Positions 1 to 11,611 of a DNA stretch of 64,000 nt are shown one piece after another. Location: NCBI GenBank assembly GCA_949358305.1, contig OX442319.1, positions 3,410,001 to 3,474,000 on the forward strand. Direction: 5' to 3'. Made by a program: the position numbers and the translations under genes. Position 1 is the stretch's first letter. Each line of letters begins with the position of its first letter. A model generated the notes under the pieces. The model saw only the letters and a program-made list of their open reading frames with translations. It searched no databases and was not told the DNA's origin. Source of the stretch: Strigamia acuminata (taxonomy: Eukaryota; Arthropoda; Chilopoda; Geophilomorpha; Linotaeniidae).

Positions 1-423
1 TTGTAGATCTCGTTGATTCAGATTCGAATGAGAATATTCATTCACACACTCATATTTGGTCCGGTTTTTAACAGTAATAAATTCGTTGTTTTCCAGACTA
101 TAATTCACGGTTGTTTGTTTTCTCTGCCAGTCGCGGTTGCTGGTAGCAATGTCGATGCGTCGACGTCATTAAACAAACTATTTTTAACTAAATTGTTCCG
201 TTATTAAATCGCGTCATATCTTATTTATTTATTTTCTCAAATAAATTAACAGATTAAATATTTGTCTCGATTTAGACAGACCTTTAAAACCGATTCAATT
301 TACGTCAAGATTTTTGTGTTTTTAAAATTTAAAATTTAAATTTTTTAAATTTAAATCTTTTAAAATTTTGTGTTTTTAAAATAATAATGTTAGTAATAAT
401 AAATATATTTGCAAAAAATATTT
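1..423. other. AT-rich intergenic DNA
   Basis: No gene is supported here. The stretch is AT-rich with mirrored A/T runs near 330-380; short open frames have no recognisable content. Confidence 0.5.
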
Positions 424-494
424 TCCCATGCCGGGAATCGAACCCGGGCCTCCTGGGTGAAAGCCAGGTATCCTAGCCACTAGACCACATGGGA
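424..494 (-). tRNA. tRNA-Glu (anticodon TTC)
   Basis: On the minus strand a 71-nt cloverleaf can be folded. The 7-bp acceptor stem TCCCATG/CATGGGA is perfect. The D-arm contains GGTCTAGTGGCTAGGAT, the anticodon stem CCTGG/CCAGG encloses loop CTTTCAC with anticodon TTC, and the T-arm is CCCGGGTTCGATTCCCGG. No intron is seen and CCA is not encoded, as expected for a eukaryotic nuclear tRNA. It decodes GAA/GAG glutamate codons. A and B box promoters are internal to the gene. Confidence 0.95.
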
Positions 495-1436
495 AGCTGT
501 CAATTATGTTTGCTTTGTGCACCAAAAACTGTGCTGACCAGAATAGAATAGAACACCACCAGTGTGGAAACTCACTAACACCGGAATCAGCGATAAACGA
601 GAGAGAAAAACATTAAATTCTATCAAAAGTCAATCTTAATCCAGTTCCTCGGTTATGCATCGATGAAATTCTTCATAAATACGATTGAAAACGAATGGAA
701 AGTGTGAAAAATGCATGAATCCGAGAGGAAACCAAGACGAAAACGACGCGCGAAATGGATGACTGTTGGAAAAGCATCACTATTGGTTGGAATCAAGGTG
801 AAGTGACGTCATGTGTAAACTCTGACATTGCCTCGGCCATTGCATTATGGCTCCTCAGATAGTTAATAACAGTAGTTCCCACCAGACGACACTGCAAATC
901 ATTGTCAGGGAATTTTAAAAAATGACATCATTTGTCTACACTTTTTTGTTATATTATTTTAAAAATCTTCAAAAATGATGCAAATCGTATGGAATCGTGT
1001 ATTAACTGAAAAAACTGTTAAAATAGAGTGTAATCGTAAGGAATTGTGTTTAAACAGTAAAAAAGACTATTAAAATCGTGTAAAATCGAAAAAAAAATCG
1101 AAAAAATATAAGTTCTTCGATATTTCGATGTTACGACTATAAAATTAATAAAAGAAAAATTAAATAAATAAAAAAATCAAACTCTTTGAATTTGAATTTG
1201 AGCGATTCAATGTGTGCACCACACGATCGATTGTTTTCGCCTGGCTCCAAGCCGCAAAATCAAAGTCCCTTGCATGGAGAGAGTCGTGATCTCGCCGGCC
1301 GACGCACACCAGGCTTTGCTCTCCCTTTACACGTATTACTCCGCGTGGTTGCGACCGACCCGAGCTGATCCTGCATTTAACACCGCCCTTCGTCTATCAG
1401 ATAATTTTCAACACCTCAGTTTAAATTGCTGACGAA
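495..1436 (+). promoter_or_regulatory. Upstream region of the GDI gene, with a CRE-like site
   Basis: No coding region is supported. A palindromic TGACGTCA site (CREB/ATF-type core) lies at 804-811, about 630 bp before the GDI start codon. The part closest to the gene (1200-1436) is less AT-rich and probably holds the 5' UTR. The transcription start cannot be placed. Confidence 0.3.
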
Positions 1437-4400
1437 ATGGACGAGGAATATGACGCTATTGTTCTTGGAACTGGCTTAAAGGTAACATGATTACATTTTG
1501 TAAGTATATTATAACCAAAACTCGGCCATCAAATAATGCCGGTATTTGTCAACTATCGTCGCCATTTTGAAAAGTGTTTGAAAGGTAAAAAAGGAGCAAA
1601 AATGGGTGCCAAACCGATCTTTTACATCAAATTCGTCAAATAATAACCCCCACTCGTTAATTTAAAACACACAAACTAAACGATGGCACGAAAATGAAAT
1701 TTTACTTCGAACCGTATGGACGTTATCTGTTAGAAATCATTTTTTTTTTCTCTTAATAAAATGCTCACTTCCTAGTCGTTGTATTTCCATTTTGATTATT
1801 ACTCATCAAAAAATATCAATTTCTCTTTTTTTTCCTTCCAAAACGTAAATATTAATTTTTTAAATCTAATTTTTTTTTTAGGAATGCATCTTGAGTGGAA
1901 TGTTATCAGTGAGTGGTAAAAAGGTGCTCCATATTGACCGAAACAAGTACTATGGAGGTGAAAGTGCATCCATCACACCTTTGGAAGAGGTATAATAAAT
2001 AATTGTTGAGTTTGTGTGCGATTTAATTTTGATAAAAAAAATAATTGTAATTATCAGCTGTTTACGAAATATGGGTTGCCGGTTCCATCATCTGATTACG
2101 GTCGTGGTCGTGATTGGAACGTGGACTTGATACCGAAATTTCTAATGGCGAACGGTCAACTGGTGAAATTGCTAATCCACACCGGAGTGACCAGATACTT
2201 GGAGTTTAAATCGGTTGAAGGAAGCTATGTATATAAAGGTGGCAAAATTGCCAAGGTTCCAGTCGACGAGAAGGAAGCGCTCGCTTCAAGTAAGTTAAAT
2301 CGCGAGCGCAGAACGTCGATTATCCAAACTTGGGAGACATGGGTGTTCGTAAAATCGATTTGTTCGCATAATCAGACATTAGGTTTGTGCATGTACCGTA
2401 AAAATCGACAAAGAATCAATCGCGTGGTTCCCACAGCCGATGTTCGGATAATCGACGTTCTAATGTACGGTCGAAACTCTCTATAACGAATCGCGATATA
2501 ACGAATACCCAAAAACGGCTGGTTTGGTTGGCTGACCATAGAACACCATGTTAAATTGGTCCCTTGCGATTTGTTATAGAAATTACCGTATTTTTTCAAT
2601 TGTAAGACGCACCCTGTAGAAAAAAAGTGCATTTTAGAATGAAAAAATGCATTTTAGGATGAAAAAAGTGCATTTTAGGATGAAAAAAGTGCATTTTAGA
2701 ACAAAAAAAGTGCATTTTAGAACAAAAAAAGTGCATTTTAGAATGAAAAAAGTGCATTTTAGAACGAAAAAAGTGCATTATAGAACGAAAAAGTGCATTT
2801 TAGAATGAAAAAAGGGCATTTTAGAACGAAAAAAGTGCATTTTAGATTGAAAAAAGTGCATTTTAGATTGAAAAAAGTTCATTTTAGAACGAAAAAAAGC
2901 GTATTTGAACGAAAAAAGTGCATTTTAGAACGAAAAAAGTGCATTTTAGAATGAAAAAAGTGCATTTTAGAATGAAAAATGTAATATTCTAATATTTATA
3001 CATTTTATTTGTACTTTTCAGACTTAATGGGAATGTTTGAAAAACGTCGCTTCAAAAATTTCTTAGTCTACGTTCAAGACTTCCGAGAAGACGATCCCAA
3101 GACATGGAAGGACATGGACCCGAAAACTACGCACATGGAGGACGTGTACAATAAATTTGGACTCGATAAAGATACGTGCGACTTCACCGGTCACGCACTT
3201 GCTCTTTATCGTGACGACGAGTAAAAACAACACACTTTTTTAACCCAATACCTTGATTTAATTCTTCTCTTTACTGGCAGTTACCTCAGCCAACCGGCAG
3301 TGGAGACTATTCGCCGAATTAAGCTCTACAGCGACTCTCTCGCTCACTACGGGAAAAGTCCGTACCTGTACCCGCTGTACGGTCTCGGGGAATTACCGCA
3401 AGGATTTGCTCGGTAGATTTTGTCATTTTTGCGCGTGAATTGCTTACGGATGTGGTTTTTGCTCGCAGACTTAGTGCCATTTATGGCGGAACGTACATGC
3501 TGGATAAACCGATCGACGAACTCGTGCTGGAGAAGGGGAAAGTGATTGGCGTGCGTTCGGGGACGGAGATTGCCAAGTGCAAGCAGGTTTATTGCGACCC
3601 TTTGTACGTAACGGAGCGGGTGAAGAAAATGGGACAGGTAAAATGTGGATGGAAGAATTTGTGGGTACAAATGAGTAAAATTGTTTGTGTAGGTAATTCG
3701 CTGCATTTGTTTGTTGGATCACCCAATTCCGAACACAAAGGATGTATTGTCCTGTCAAATTATTATACCTCAAAAACAGGTTGCCAGAAATTCTGGTGAG
3801 TTTTGCGATAATTTTGCTGTGAGTGTTTATTTATTTGTGTTTATTTATTTTTGTACAGACATTTATATTTCCCTTGTGTCGTACACACATCACGTTGCAG
3901 CCAAGGATTACTTTATTGCCATGGTGAGCACCACTGTTGAGACTGAGAATCCGGAACGAGAAATTAAGCCTGGTTTGGATTTACTTGGTCCAATTAAACA
4001 AAAGTAGGTTTTGGATTGTGAGATTTGGTTGTTGGTTTTTTTTTTAAATTTATTTTTTGGTTTGACGCAGGTTTGTTTCGGTCAGCGATTTGTTTGACCC
4101 AATTGACGACGGATTAGAAAGTCAGGTAAATAGCTGGAAAAGACATGGCTGCGTAGTGTTTGTTCAGGAATTGGACCATAAAATCAACGTTTTATTGTTG
4201 AATTTCTGAACAAATGTTCTACTGTACAGTAGAATGAAATTACCGTATATCTTCCAATTGCTCACACATACCGCGATTTCTCATCGCGTTGCCATTGCGC
4301 ATGCGCAGGTGACGTCATTTCCTTCGCGCCGGTTCAAAATCTACTTTTGGAAATAGTACTTGTCCCAAGTACTATTTCGCCCGCGATTCATGTCGCAGCC

Positions 4401-4953
4401 AATCCCGTGAGCTGTTTGAAATGACGTCATTTCATCAACATTTTCGGTTGCGTGCAGGGCCAGAAAAATTTTTGCAGATAGTACGCGGGTCTTTAATTAC
4501 ACACGGATGCGTGATTAGAGGCCCAAAATTTTCGAAATATACCAAAAAATAAAACGTTTTACACACATTTTGGTTGAAATTGAAATTTCTATTCGAAACG
4601 TGCAAAACGTTAGTTTTTTCTCACTTTTTTTTGTATATTTCGTTGCAAAAAACGCTTGATAAATAACCGGGCCTCCAATTGCACGCGGGGAATATTTTTT
4701 TTGACGCAATCAGAAGATATAGGATAGTTCGGCTGCATAATAGATTCTTTTCTTGGAAGAACTGTACACCATTTGAAACAAATTTGTTAATGATTGATTG
4801 TTTATTGACTAGGTTTTTATTTCAAAATCATACGATGCCACATCTCACTTCGAAACGACTTGCCTGGATGTTCTCGATATCTTCCGCCGAGGAACTGGAG
4901 AAGATTTTGATTTTTCTAAAGTAAAACACGACCTGAGAGACGAACAGGATTAA
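1437..4953 (+). CDS. GDI1/GDI2 orthologue: Rab GDP dissociation inhibitor, ten exons
   Basis: Binds GDP-loaded, prenylated Rab GTPases and extracts them from membranes so they can be recycled; a cytosolic protein of vesicle traffic. Exons by splice signal and phase: 1437-1481, 1882-1989, 2058-2289, 3022-3220, 3281-3412, 3469-3637, 3693-3795, 3859-4003, 4071-4125, 4813-4953. They total 1329 nt, or 442 residues, close to the usual 445-447. The N-terminal dinucleotide-fold motif GTGLKECILSG is followed by [16 protein letters not shown], then [32 protein letters not shown] and [20 protein letters not shown], all hallmarks of GDI rather than the longer Rab escort proteins. Every junction keeps phase. 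Intron 3 is expanded by a minisatellite, and intron 9 (4126-4812) carries a GC-rich block with regulatory-looking sites. AATAAA lies at 4968-4973. Confidence 0.95.
2480..2615. mobile_element. DNA-transposon terminal-like sequences in GDI intron 3
   Basis: Two short stretches look like transposon ends. GAAACTCTCTATAACGAA near 2471-2490 resembles pogo/Tigger-type termini. TTACCGTATTTTTTCAATTG (starting about 2583), continuing into TAAGACGCACC, resembles a terminal motif common in animal MITEs. The second sits directly before the minisatellite. Family assignment is from memory of motif style. Confidence 0.4.
2618..2990. repeat. Minisatellite in GDI intron 3, unit about 20 bp
   Basis: About eighteen tandem copies of a unit close to GTGCATTTTAGAACGAAAAA (variants AATG, ATTG). 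Length per copy varies through the A-run. Translated frames across it are low-complexity artefacts. The unit resembles the reverse complement of the transposon-terminus-like sequence immediately upstream. Confidence 0.9.
4290..4435. promoter_or_regulatory. NRF1-like and paired CRE-like sites inside GDI intron 9
   Basis: A GC-richer block inside the last GDI intron holds a TGCGCATGCGCA palindrome at 4296-4307 (NRF1-type core) and TGACGTCA at 4310-4317 and 4422-4429. The sequences are seen directly; that NRF1- or CREB-type factors bind is inference. It could be an enhancer, or the promoter of an unrecognised transcript. Confidence 0.35.
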
Positions 4954-6470
4954 AAGATAACAAATCAAATAAAACTAAAAAAACCTTCCTTTAAGTCTTT
5001 GTATAATTTTACGAAATACTATCAGCCTGTTGTAACGTTACTGTTTGTTTTGTGGGCCCGACTCCTACATAGCATTCTTAAATGGGGGGATTGTTGGAAT
5101 GGTGGAGGAGAAATTAATTGATTGATTGAATGGATGAATGGATGAATGAAAATTTCATATAAGACAAGCAAATGTGGCTTGACATAGTTGTTAACGAGAT
5201 AAATTGTTTCATTTAAACACATTTTGATTATTTTAAAGCCAACACTGTTGAAATTTAAAATGTAAAAAAAAAAAAAGTAGGAAATCTTGTAACTTAAATA
5301 AGTTTGAAATTCAGTGGAAAAAACCAAATTATGTTCACTGTGTTTGTGCCCCTTTATATCAAATTCTTCTGCACAACTATACATAGCGGGTTTTTTCAGT
5401 TACTAGGTTTTTTAAGCTAATTTATGGGACCACTTTTTTTTATGGATTAGGAAGGAAAAAAAGTTTACTTTTTATTATTGTTACCAACTAAAAAAAAAAT
5501 CTAATAGCTTAAATCTTGCTTTAATACAAACAAATGTGCTTGTGTATCGATATATGTAAAAACTTAGCGAAAAATTGGAAAATAATAATAATAAAAAAAA
5601 TGAGAAAAAAGGATTAGGTGGTTTACTGCCTAAATGCGGTGTACCCTGTACGGACTGGACAGAGTTAAGTGTTAACCGTCCGAACAGCCCATTAGCCCGG
5701 ACTTGTCCTACCACGAACCAAGGATAACGTGGACTCTTATCCGTGTGTTATTTCCTATACTCTTGAAGGAGAAGGGCACCCTTTTGAGTCGAACAAGAGT
5801 ATACCGATTTGTTCTGTGCGCCGATTGGATGACGGCAATCACTTGTGTTGCAGTGCTTGCCAACTAAGCATGTTTGTTACCTGTTGTCATCCCAGAATAC
5901 AGTGCGGCTATGTATTATGTGGCGGGATCGGTGGCAAAACGCACTGAACATGTGGATACGTGTCTGTTATCCTGTCCGTCCGGGCTATGTGGAGTACACT
6001 GTAGGCCATTCAGTTTGCTGGTGAGATCTTACCCGGAATTTTGTAATAACTTTTTCTTTTTAAATTGCAAATACTAAACATTTTGCTGCTACATTATTGC
6101 GTCCCTTCCCATTACGTGCAAGCTGTGACTGTCCCATCAAAACAAGACGACTAAAACGTCTAACACTGAAATCAACTTGTTCAATTCAGATGGTAATTCG
6201 AAAGCCGAGGTTCTCACTCGACTGAAACGGAGCAGAAAATCCAGTTTTCTACCCAGTATAATTTCTGCTATGACGTCACTTCCTCTTATTTTGGCAGAAA
6301 AAATAAACTCTGTTTGATGAGTTTTAGATGAATGACCAACCTCTTGGTTCTGGTACTGACTTAGAAAGGAAGGTAATGGAAGTGTTGTAAATAGACAAAT
6401 AAATAAGAAAAGCCGTAAAAATTGTCACATCGTGGACAATTATTCGAAAATGTTAGCAGTTATGTTAGAT
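4954..6470. other. GDI 3' flank and intergenic DNA
   Basis: The GDI 3' UTR lies at the start. The rest holds no supported gene; open frames near 5730-6077 have no recognisable domain. Confidence 0.4.
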
Positions 6471-6471
6471 T

Positions 6472-7211
6472 CAGTGTTGTGCGCGGTCCGCGGTCCTGGT
6501 ACCGCGGTCGCGGTCCGCGGTCCTGTTCCGGCAGCTAAAATGAACCGCGGTCCCGGTCCTGGACCGGGACCGCGTTTTTGCGTTACATCTCGCGGTCCAC
6601 GAGAAAACACGAGATCTCGTGTTTTCTCGTGGATCGCGAGATATACCGCAAAATACTGGAATCTCGTTGTTTTCAAAATGCGTAGGTAAAACGTTCACTG
6701 CCTAGCGCAAACGTCAAACACACAAAAGCAAACATTCAATCCAATTGAAATGAAATGACAATCGAGTGTAATAGCATTTTTCATAAATTTTCATAATTTT
6801 TTCAGTTTAAATTAGTTTTAAAACGTTTTTTTAATGCTATTTTACACTCGATTGTCATTTAATTTCAATAGGATTGAATGTTTGCTTATGTGTGTTTGAC
6901 GTTTGCGCTAGGCAGTGAACGTTTTACTTACGCATTTTGCGGTATATCTCGCGATCTCGTGTTTTCTCGTGGACTGCGAGATGTACCGCAAAAGCGGTCC
7001 GCGGTCCACGGAATTTTAAAAGGAGCGCGGTCCCGGTCCGCGGTCCTGGACCGGCCTTTTAAAAGGAGCGCGGTCCCGGTCCGCGGTCCTGGACCGGCCT
7101 TTTAAAAGGAACGCGGTCACGGTCCTGGATCGCCGGTCCGAGACCGGGACCGCGCCCAAGGTGTCCACGAGTCAACAATCTAACTTAGATTGTTGACTCG
7201 TGGACACCTTG
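6472..7211. mobile_element. GC-rich foldback element, possibly non-autonomous hAT-like
   Basis: The left end reads CAGTGTTGTGCGCGGTCC, a hAT-style terminus, followed by tandem CGCGGTCC-type motifs. Long inverted arms lie at about 6590-6770 and 6835-6995, sharing CTCGTGTTTTCTCGTGGA, GAACGTTTTAC (inverted) and ATTGTCAT-type blocks around an AT-rich centre. On the right, CGCGGTCC motifs repeat in about 55-bp tandem units ending AAAAGG. The right edge runs into a perfect palindrome (7157-7183 and 7185-7211). No transposase is encoded. The right terminus and target duplication are unclear: GTTAGATT precedes the left end and TTAGATT lies in the palindrome. Confidence 0.5.
7157..7211. repeat. Perfect 27-bp-arm palindrome
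   Basis: The arms 7157-7183 and 7185-7211 are exact inverted complements around a single C, starting CAAGGTGTCCACGAGTCAAC. It lies at the right edge of the foldback element. Confidence 0.9.
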
Positions 7212-7303
7212 TTAGTGGGTCCTGGAAACAACCTAATGTCTCAAGGCTAATTCTTAGTCATTTTTACTATTGGTCTCCATGTTCAAATAAGCTCAATGTT
7301 TCA

Positions 7304-7525
7304 CCCCAAGATGCAACTTTCACTTGTGATATTTCTCAAGACACTTATCACGATTGTGATTATACTGGGCAATATGTGTGTGATCGAAGAAACGTTTCCC
7401 AGTTCACTTGCCCCTCCTGTCCGTTCGAAAACGACAATGAATTTACTAACCTGCGTGCACACACTTCGAATTGTTACAATCTTGGCCAGTTGGAGTTTCG
7501 ACACTTGTATATTGTGGAGTTTTGA
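7304..7525 (+). pseudogene. Possible C2H2 zinc-finger fragment
   Basis: An open frame contains FTCPSCPFENDNEFTNLRAH, a C-x2-C-x12-H start followed by an irregular second half, plus other Cys/His pairs upstream. There is no clear start codon or partner exon. It resembles a worn poly-zinc-finger remnant like those at 47.1 and 55.1 kb. Confidence 0.25.
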
Positions 7526-8695
7526 CAGTTTGCAATATAGTTTCCGTTTTGTTTACATTGACTGAAATTTGAAGATCGAAAGTTGAAAAGTTCGAGTTGA
7601 AAAGTGAGAAAGAGCGAGCTCAGGGAGAGTCGTGTTTATCACAAACTGGCCTTTGATGCCCACTAAGATGCGGTGTCCGGTTTATAACTTCAGTTATACT
7701 CCGTACCACACTATACAGTTTGCGTCAGGTATTTTTTTCTTTTATAAAAACACCCTATAAGCATAGTGGAAAACTTATAACTCTACCCTAGCTTACACTA
7801 TAACTGAAAATAGTGCAGCCAATCCGGTGGTTTTCCACTATTTACGTCACTGACTAAAACAGGAATAGGAATTCCCTTTTTTTATGCGAATGAGACATTA
7901 CTAGTTTCGGTAATCACATAACACGGATAAAGTTAACTCTAATTTTATAACTATAACTTAAGCCGCAGCCCACTTTTACCTTACACTAAATATGGTGCAA
8001 AAAATGTCATAATTGTAAGGGAAAAGTACCTGCCGCAAACTGTGTACTATGCCGACAAATGGTTATTTAAATAACACGTAAAGCTACCTATGGTGTGGCG
8101 CGAGGCCCTATTTGTTCCCAGTGACATCGTTAATGCGAGCTAACAGCCAGAAGCTAATATTCCCTTCTACATATTCATCGTAATTATCGTGAGTGTAATC
8201 CGAGAGATGCAGTTGGCTTTGCTGCATTGTCACAATTAATCTCAAGCCTTGCAATCACACGGTTGTCATCCATCCTCGCCATGTTCCGTTGTTAAGTTGC
8301 GTCATAAAATAAATTAATAAATTAAAAACTCGTAAACCGATTCGGTTTATTTTTTAAAATATCTATCGTCTAGTTTTTCAGGTTTATAAAATCCAATTTA
8401 AAAAAATAAATAAATAAATAAACTAAAAACAAATCTGGAAGTATTTACCGGTAATAAAAAAATAATAATCGAATAAAAGCAATATATTAATCAATGAATT
8501 ACGAAAAAAAAATCACATGTCGCAGAAAAACCCATTAAGAAAGCCATTAAAACAAAAACCAGTTTGCAACCATAAAAAAAAACCCAACGACGAAAAATTT
8601 ATTATTTCCAACCATCGCCAACCGTTCACACCAGACAAATTTAAATATTCCTATTTTCCATACCTGAAAAAAAAAAAAAAAAAAAAAATCGAAAA
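7526..8695. other. Intergenic DNA upstream of the first UNC-93-like gene
   Basis: No gene is supported. A 20-nt A-run lies at about 8669-8688, just before the first ATG of the next open frame. The 5' UTR of the next gene probably lies in the right part. Confidence 0.35.
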
Positions 8696-10710
8696 ATGCC
8701 TCCTTTTCCCGCGCAGAGCCCGCTTCCGTCCGCCACTTTGAGCGCCACTCAACTCTGCATCATCAGCGCACTTCGAACAAGTCCACAGATCACTCAGGGC
8801 CAATGTAATCGGGGTCGACGAGGCTCTCACTCTTTTCCTCTCGAACTGAGGTCGGCTGCATTGCTCTCCAACTACACTCACTCGCGCCCCTCAGTCTGGT
8901 ATTTGCAAGCCGCTGAAAACTCTCATTCGCACCTGGACCAACACTCGCGCGCCAACCTGGAGCCCCGCCGCCGCGTGTTCTACTACTGGAGGAACTTGCT
9001 AGGCATCAGTATCAGCATTCTATGCCTGCTCGTCGCCTACAACTCCTTTTTCTACGTGCAGAGTTCCCTCTACAGCAAGAATGGACTCGGGACGATGGCG
9101 CTGGCCGTCGATTACATCGCGCAAGTCGTGTCTTGTTTCTTCGCGCCCGCTTTGCTCATGCGCCGCCTCGGCTGCAAGTGGGCGCTCTTCGTCTCGATGT
9201 TGTGCATTTCGCTCTACATCGCGGCTAATTTCTACGCCACTTGGTGGACGCTGCTGCCGGCAGCTGCGGTCATGGGGCTCGGCTTCGCCGCCATGTGGGC
9301 CACGATGAACACCTGCGTGAGCGATTTGGCGAGTGGATACGCGCAACTTAAAGGTTTGAAAGCGGCGCCGACGGTTTCTCGCTTTTTTGGAATATTTTAC
9401 ATGACGATCGAGACGGCGAAAATATGGGGCAATGTGATTTCGTCTGCGGTTTTGACCCCGTCTGGTAAACAAGACCAGGGATTGCCGAGCGAGATGTGCG
9501 GGGCGGCCTACTGCAATCAGCCTTTGACGGGCTGGAACTCGAACCAGTCCACGGGTAAGTCGAATTTAAAATTTAAAAATTTTGAAAAGCTGTTTTATGT
9601 GCTAATAAAAACTAAAAATATATTCCCACACATGTGTTTTTAACTAATAAAATTATTTTTAATATTTTAATATATTTTTCCGGTTATTTCAATGCCGAAT
9701 AAAACACAAAACAGCTTTTATCGCATATTTTATTCATTTATTAAAATATTTAATTTTTTTTTTTTTTACGTATAATTTATTTTTTAAAATTGACAGTCAA
9801 CAACACGCTTATTGCATTGACCCAAACAACACTCTCCGGCACGTCGACAGAACAGGTGTACACTTTATGCGGAATCGCCTTGGGAATCGCTCTTTTCTCA
9901 CTCTTACTGGTCGCTGCTCTGTTAAACCCGATGCGAACAACCGCGACACACGTCGAAGCCGCATCCACGCTAGACAAGTTGTTATCAACCGTACGGCTGC
10001 ACACGGACCGAAATTTGCAATTATTAATCGTAATCACCATCGACGTCGGATTAGTGCAGTCATTCTTCGTAGGAGATTTCACCAAGGTGAAAAATAAAAA
10101 AATAAAAAATATTATTTCACATTTTTATTCGCAATTTTCAGGCATTTCTCACGTGCACGTTGGGCATCCATCGCGTCGGTTTAGTCGCGACGTCCTACGG
10201 CGTAGCAACGGTTCTAGGCTGCATCGTAACCGGTTATTTAGCTCAAATAGTCGGTCGGCCCACACTGGTTGTGGGCGCAGTTTTGCTTAATTTAGGCGAT
10301 CTGCTCTTCATGTTGCTATGGACACCGAACAAGGAACAAATGTGGATATTTTTCATCATGGCGTCGGTGTGGGGAATAGCGCTCTCCGTCTGGTTGACGC
10401 AACTTAGTGGTAAATAAAAGTTAATCGCTCGATGTTTGGTTTTGTTTGATATGTTTTGATTTATTTTTTAGCGTTGTATGCGCGTGTGTTTAAGGATAAT
10501 CACGAAGATGCGTTTTCCAATCACAGAGCGTGGGAATGCATCGGCTTCGTCATCGGTTTCGCTTGGGCTCAGTACTTGTGCATGCCGGTCAAAATATACG
10601 TGACCATCGGACTGTTGTTGGTGGGTTTGGTTGGATACGTGGGGGTGGAAATAAATCTGAAGAAGAAAAAAGGGAAGCGACGTTTACAAACGGCAGCCAA
10701 TCATTATTAA
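8696..10710 (+). CDS. UNC-93-like membrane protein, copy 1
   Basis: Member of the UNC-93 branch of major-facilitator-like multi-pass proteins; the nematode founder regulates a two-pore potassium channel. Exons 8696-9554, 9797-10086, 10142-10409 and 10472-10710 join in phase and give 551 codons from the first ATG. Family similarity starts only near residue 85 (RRRVFYYWRNLLGISISILC), and the first ~80 residues look like translated leader. The true start may therefore be in an unseen upstream exon, for example through the acceptor-like CGCGCCCCTCAG near 8893. Family landmarks include LLVAYNSFFYVQSSLYSKNG, LGFAAMWATMNT, GDFTKAFLTCTLGIHRVG and the late RAWECIGFVIGFAWAQYLCM. The C-terminus is a lysine/arginine-rich tail. 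It is followed at 0.9 kb by a paralogue in the same direction. Confidence 0.85.
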
Positions 10711-11611
10711 TTTTGTATTTCTTTTTGTTTAAATATTTTTGTTGGTGCAATTCTGTCAGTTACTTTTAATTCCGTTATTTTGTTTTGAAATAAACTTGTT
10801 TATCTTGTACTACTGTAATGATATTTTCGTTAATTTGTTTTTACACGGATGTACAACAGTTTATTACTTCACCATCAATAGAATCTCTCAATTACGAAAC
10901 CGATCTCGATGTGTTAATATGAAACGAGGAAAACAATATTTTCTTTTAATTTATAAGTATTTCCCGCTGATGAAACAGTCGAGCCGAATTTTTGATGATT
11001 ATTATATTCCCCACACCAATTAAATCGAGTAATAAAAATAAGAGAATTAAATAAAATAAAAAATAAATTCAAAAATTTCAAAAATTCAAAAAAATATTCA
11101 ATATTTTCATTTTAAAAATAGAAGAACAATTTTATAAAGCAATATCGCTTTAATTGCGATATAAAATTAATTTTATTAGCCCATCAATCAAACCATATGC
11201 CAATTCAACCCAACACGTCATTCCCCAACATACTAAACACGACGACGCAAATTATTCTTCGCAGGAAAATTAAATTTAACCTGAAAAACATCGGGACAAA
11301 AAACTATTTGATCTAAGAAAACATAACCCAGCCGTTTATTACTTTCAAGACTAAAAAGCAAGGTTACAAGTTTGGTTCCGGCACTTAAACCTATAATACA
11401 TCAACCGTAGAGGCGATTGGGAAAGACTTAAGCGTCAGAAACATCTGAAACCAACTCCAGACCACAAGTGAAAATCTGCACCACACCAACGTAACAACCA
11501 ATTAAATTCCATCATTTCTCATCTCTTTTAAGGTAATTTTATATTATTTTCAACCCCCCAAACCCCCCGCTGTAAAAAATTTGCATTTTTCAATTTTTCT
11601 CCAGCAATTTG
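10711..11611. other. Spacer between the two UNC-93-like genes
   Basis: Contains the 3' UTR of copy 1 and the probable 5' UTR of copy 2. A plausible 5'-UTR intron runs from a donor TTTTAAGGTAATT near 11533 to the acceptor TTTTTCTCCAG ending about 11604, placing the start codon a few bases into the next exon. Confidence 0.35.

Noticed and set aside
1186-1432. Overlapping short frames upstream of GDI as an upstream exon
   Set aside because: No in-phase splice to the GDI start, whose ATG gives a full-length N-terminus; more likely 5' UTR.
6432-6698. Overlapping open frames rich in Arg/Pro/Gly on both strands
   Set aside because: They translate the CGCGGTCC-type transposon-end repeats; no start context or domain.
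8696-8940. N-terminal 80 residues of the first UNC-93-like frame as a real domain
   Set aside because: No family similarity and just after a 20-nt A-run; kept only as an uncertain extension.
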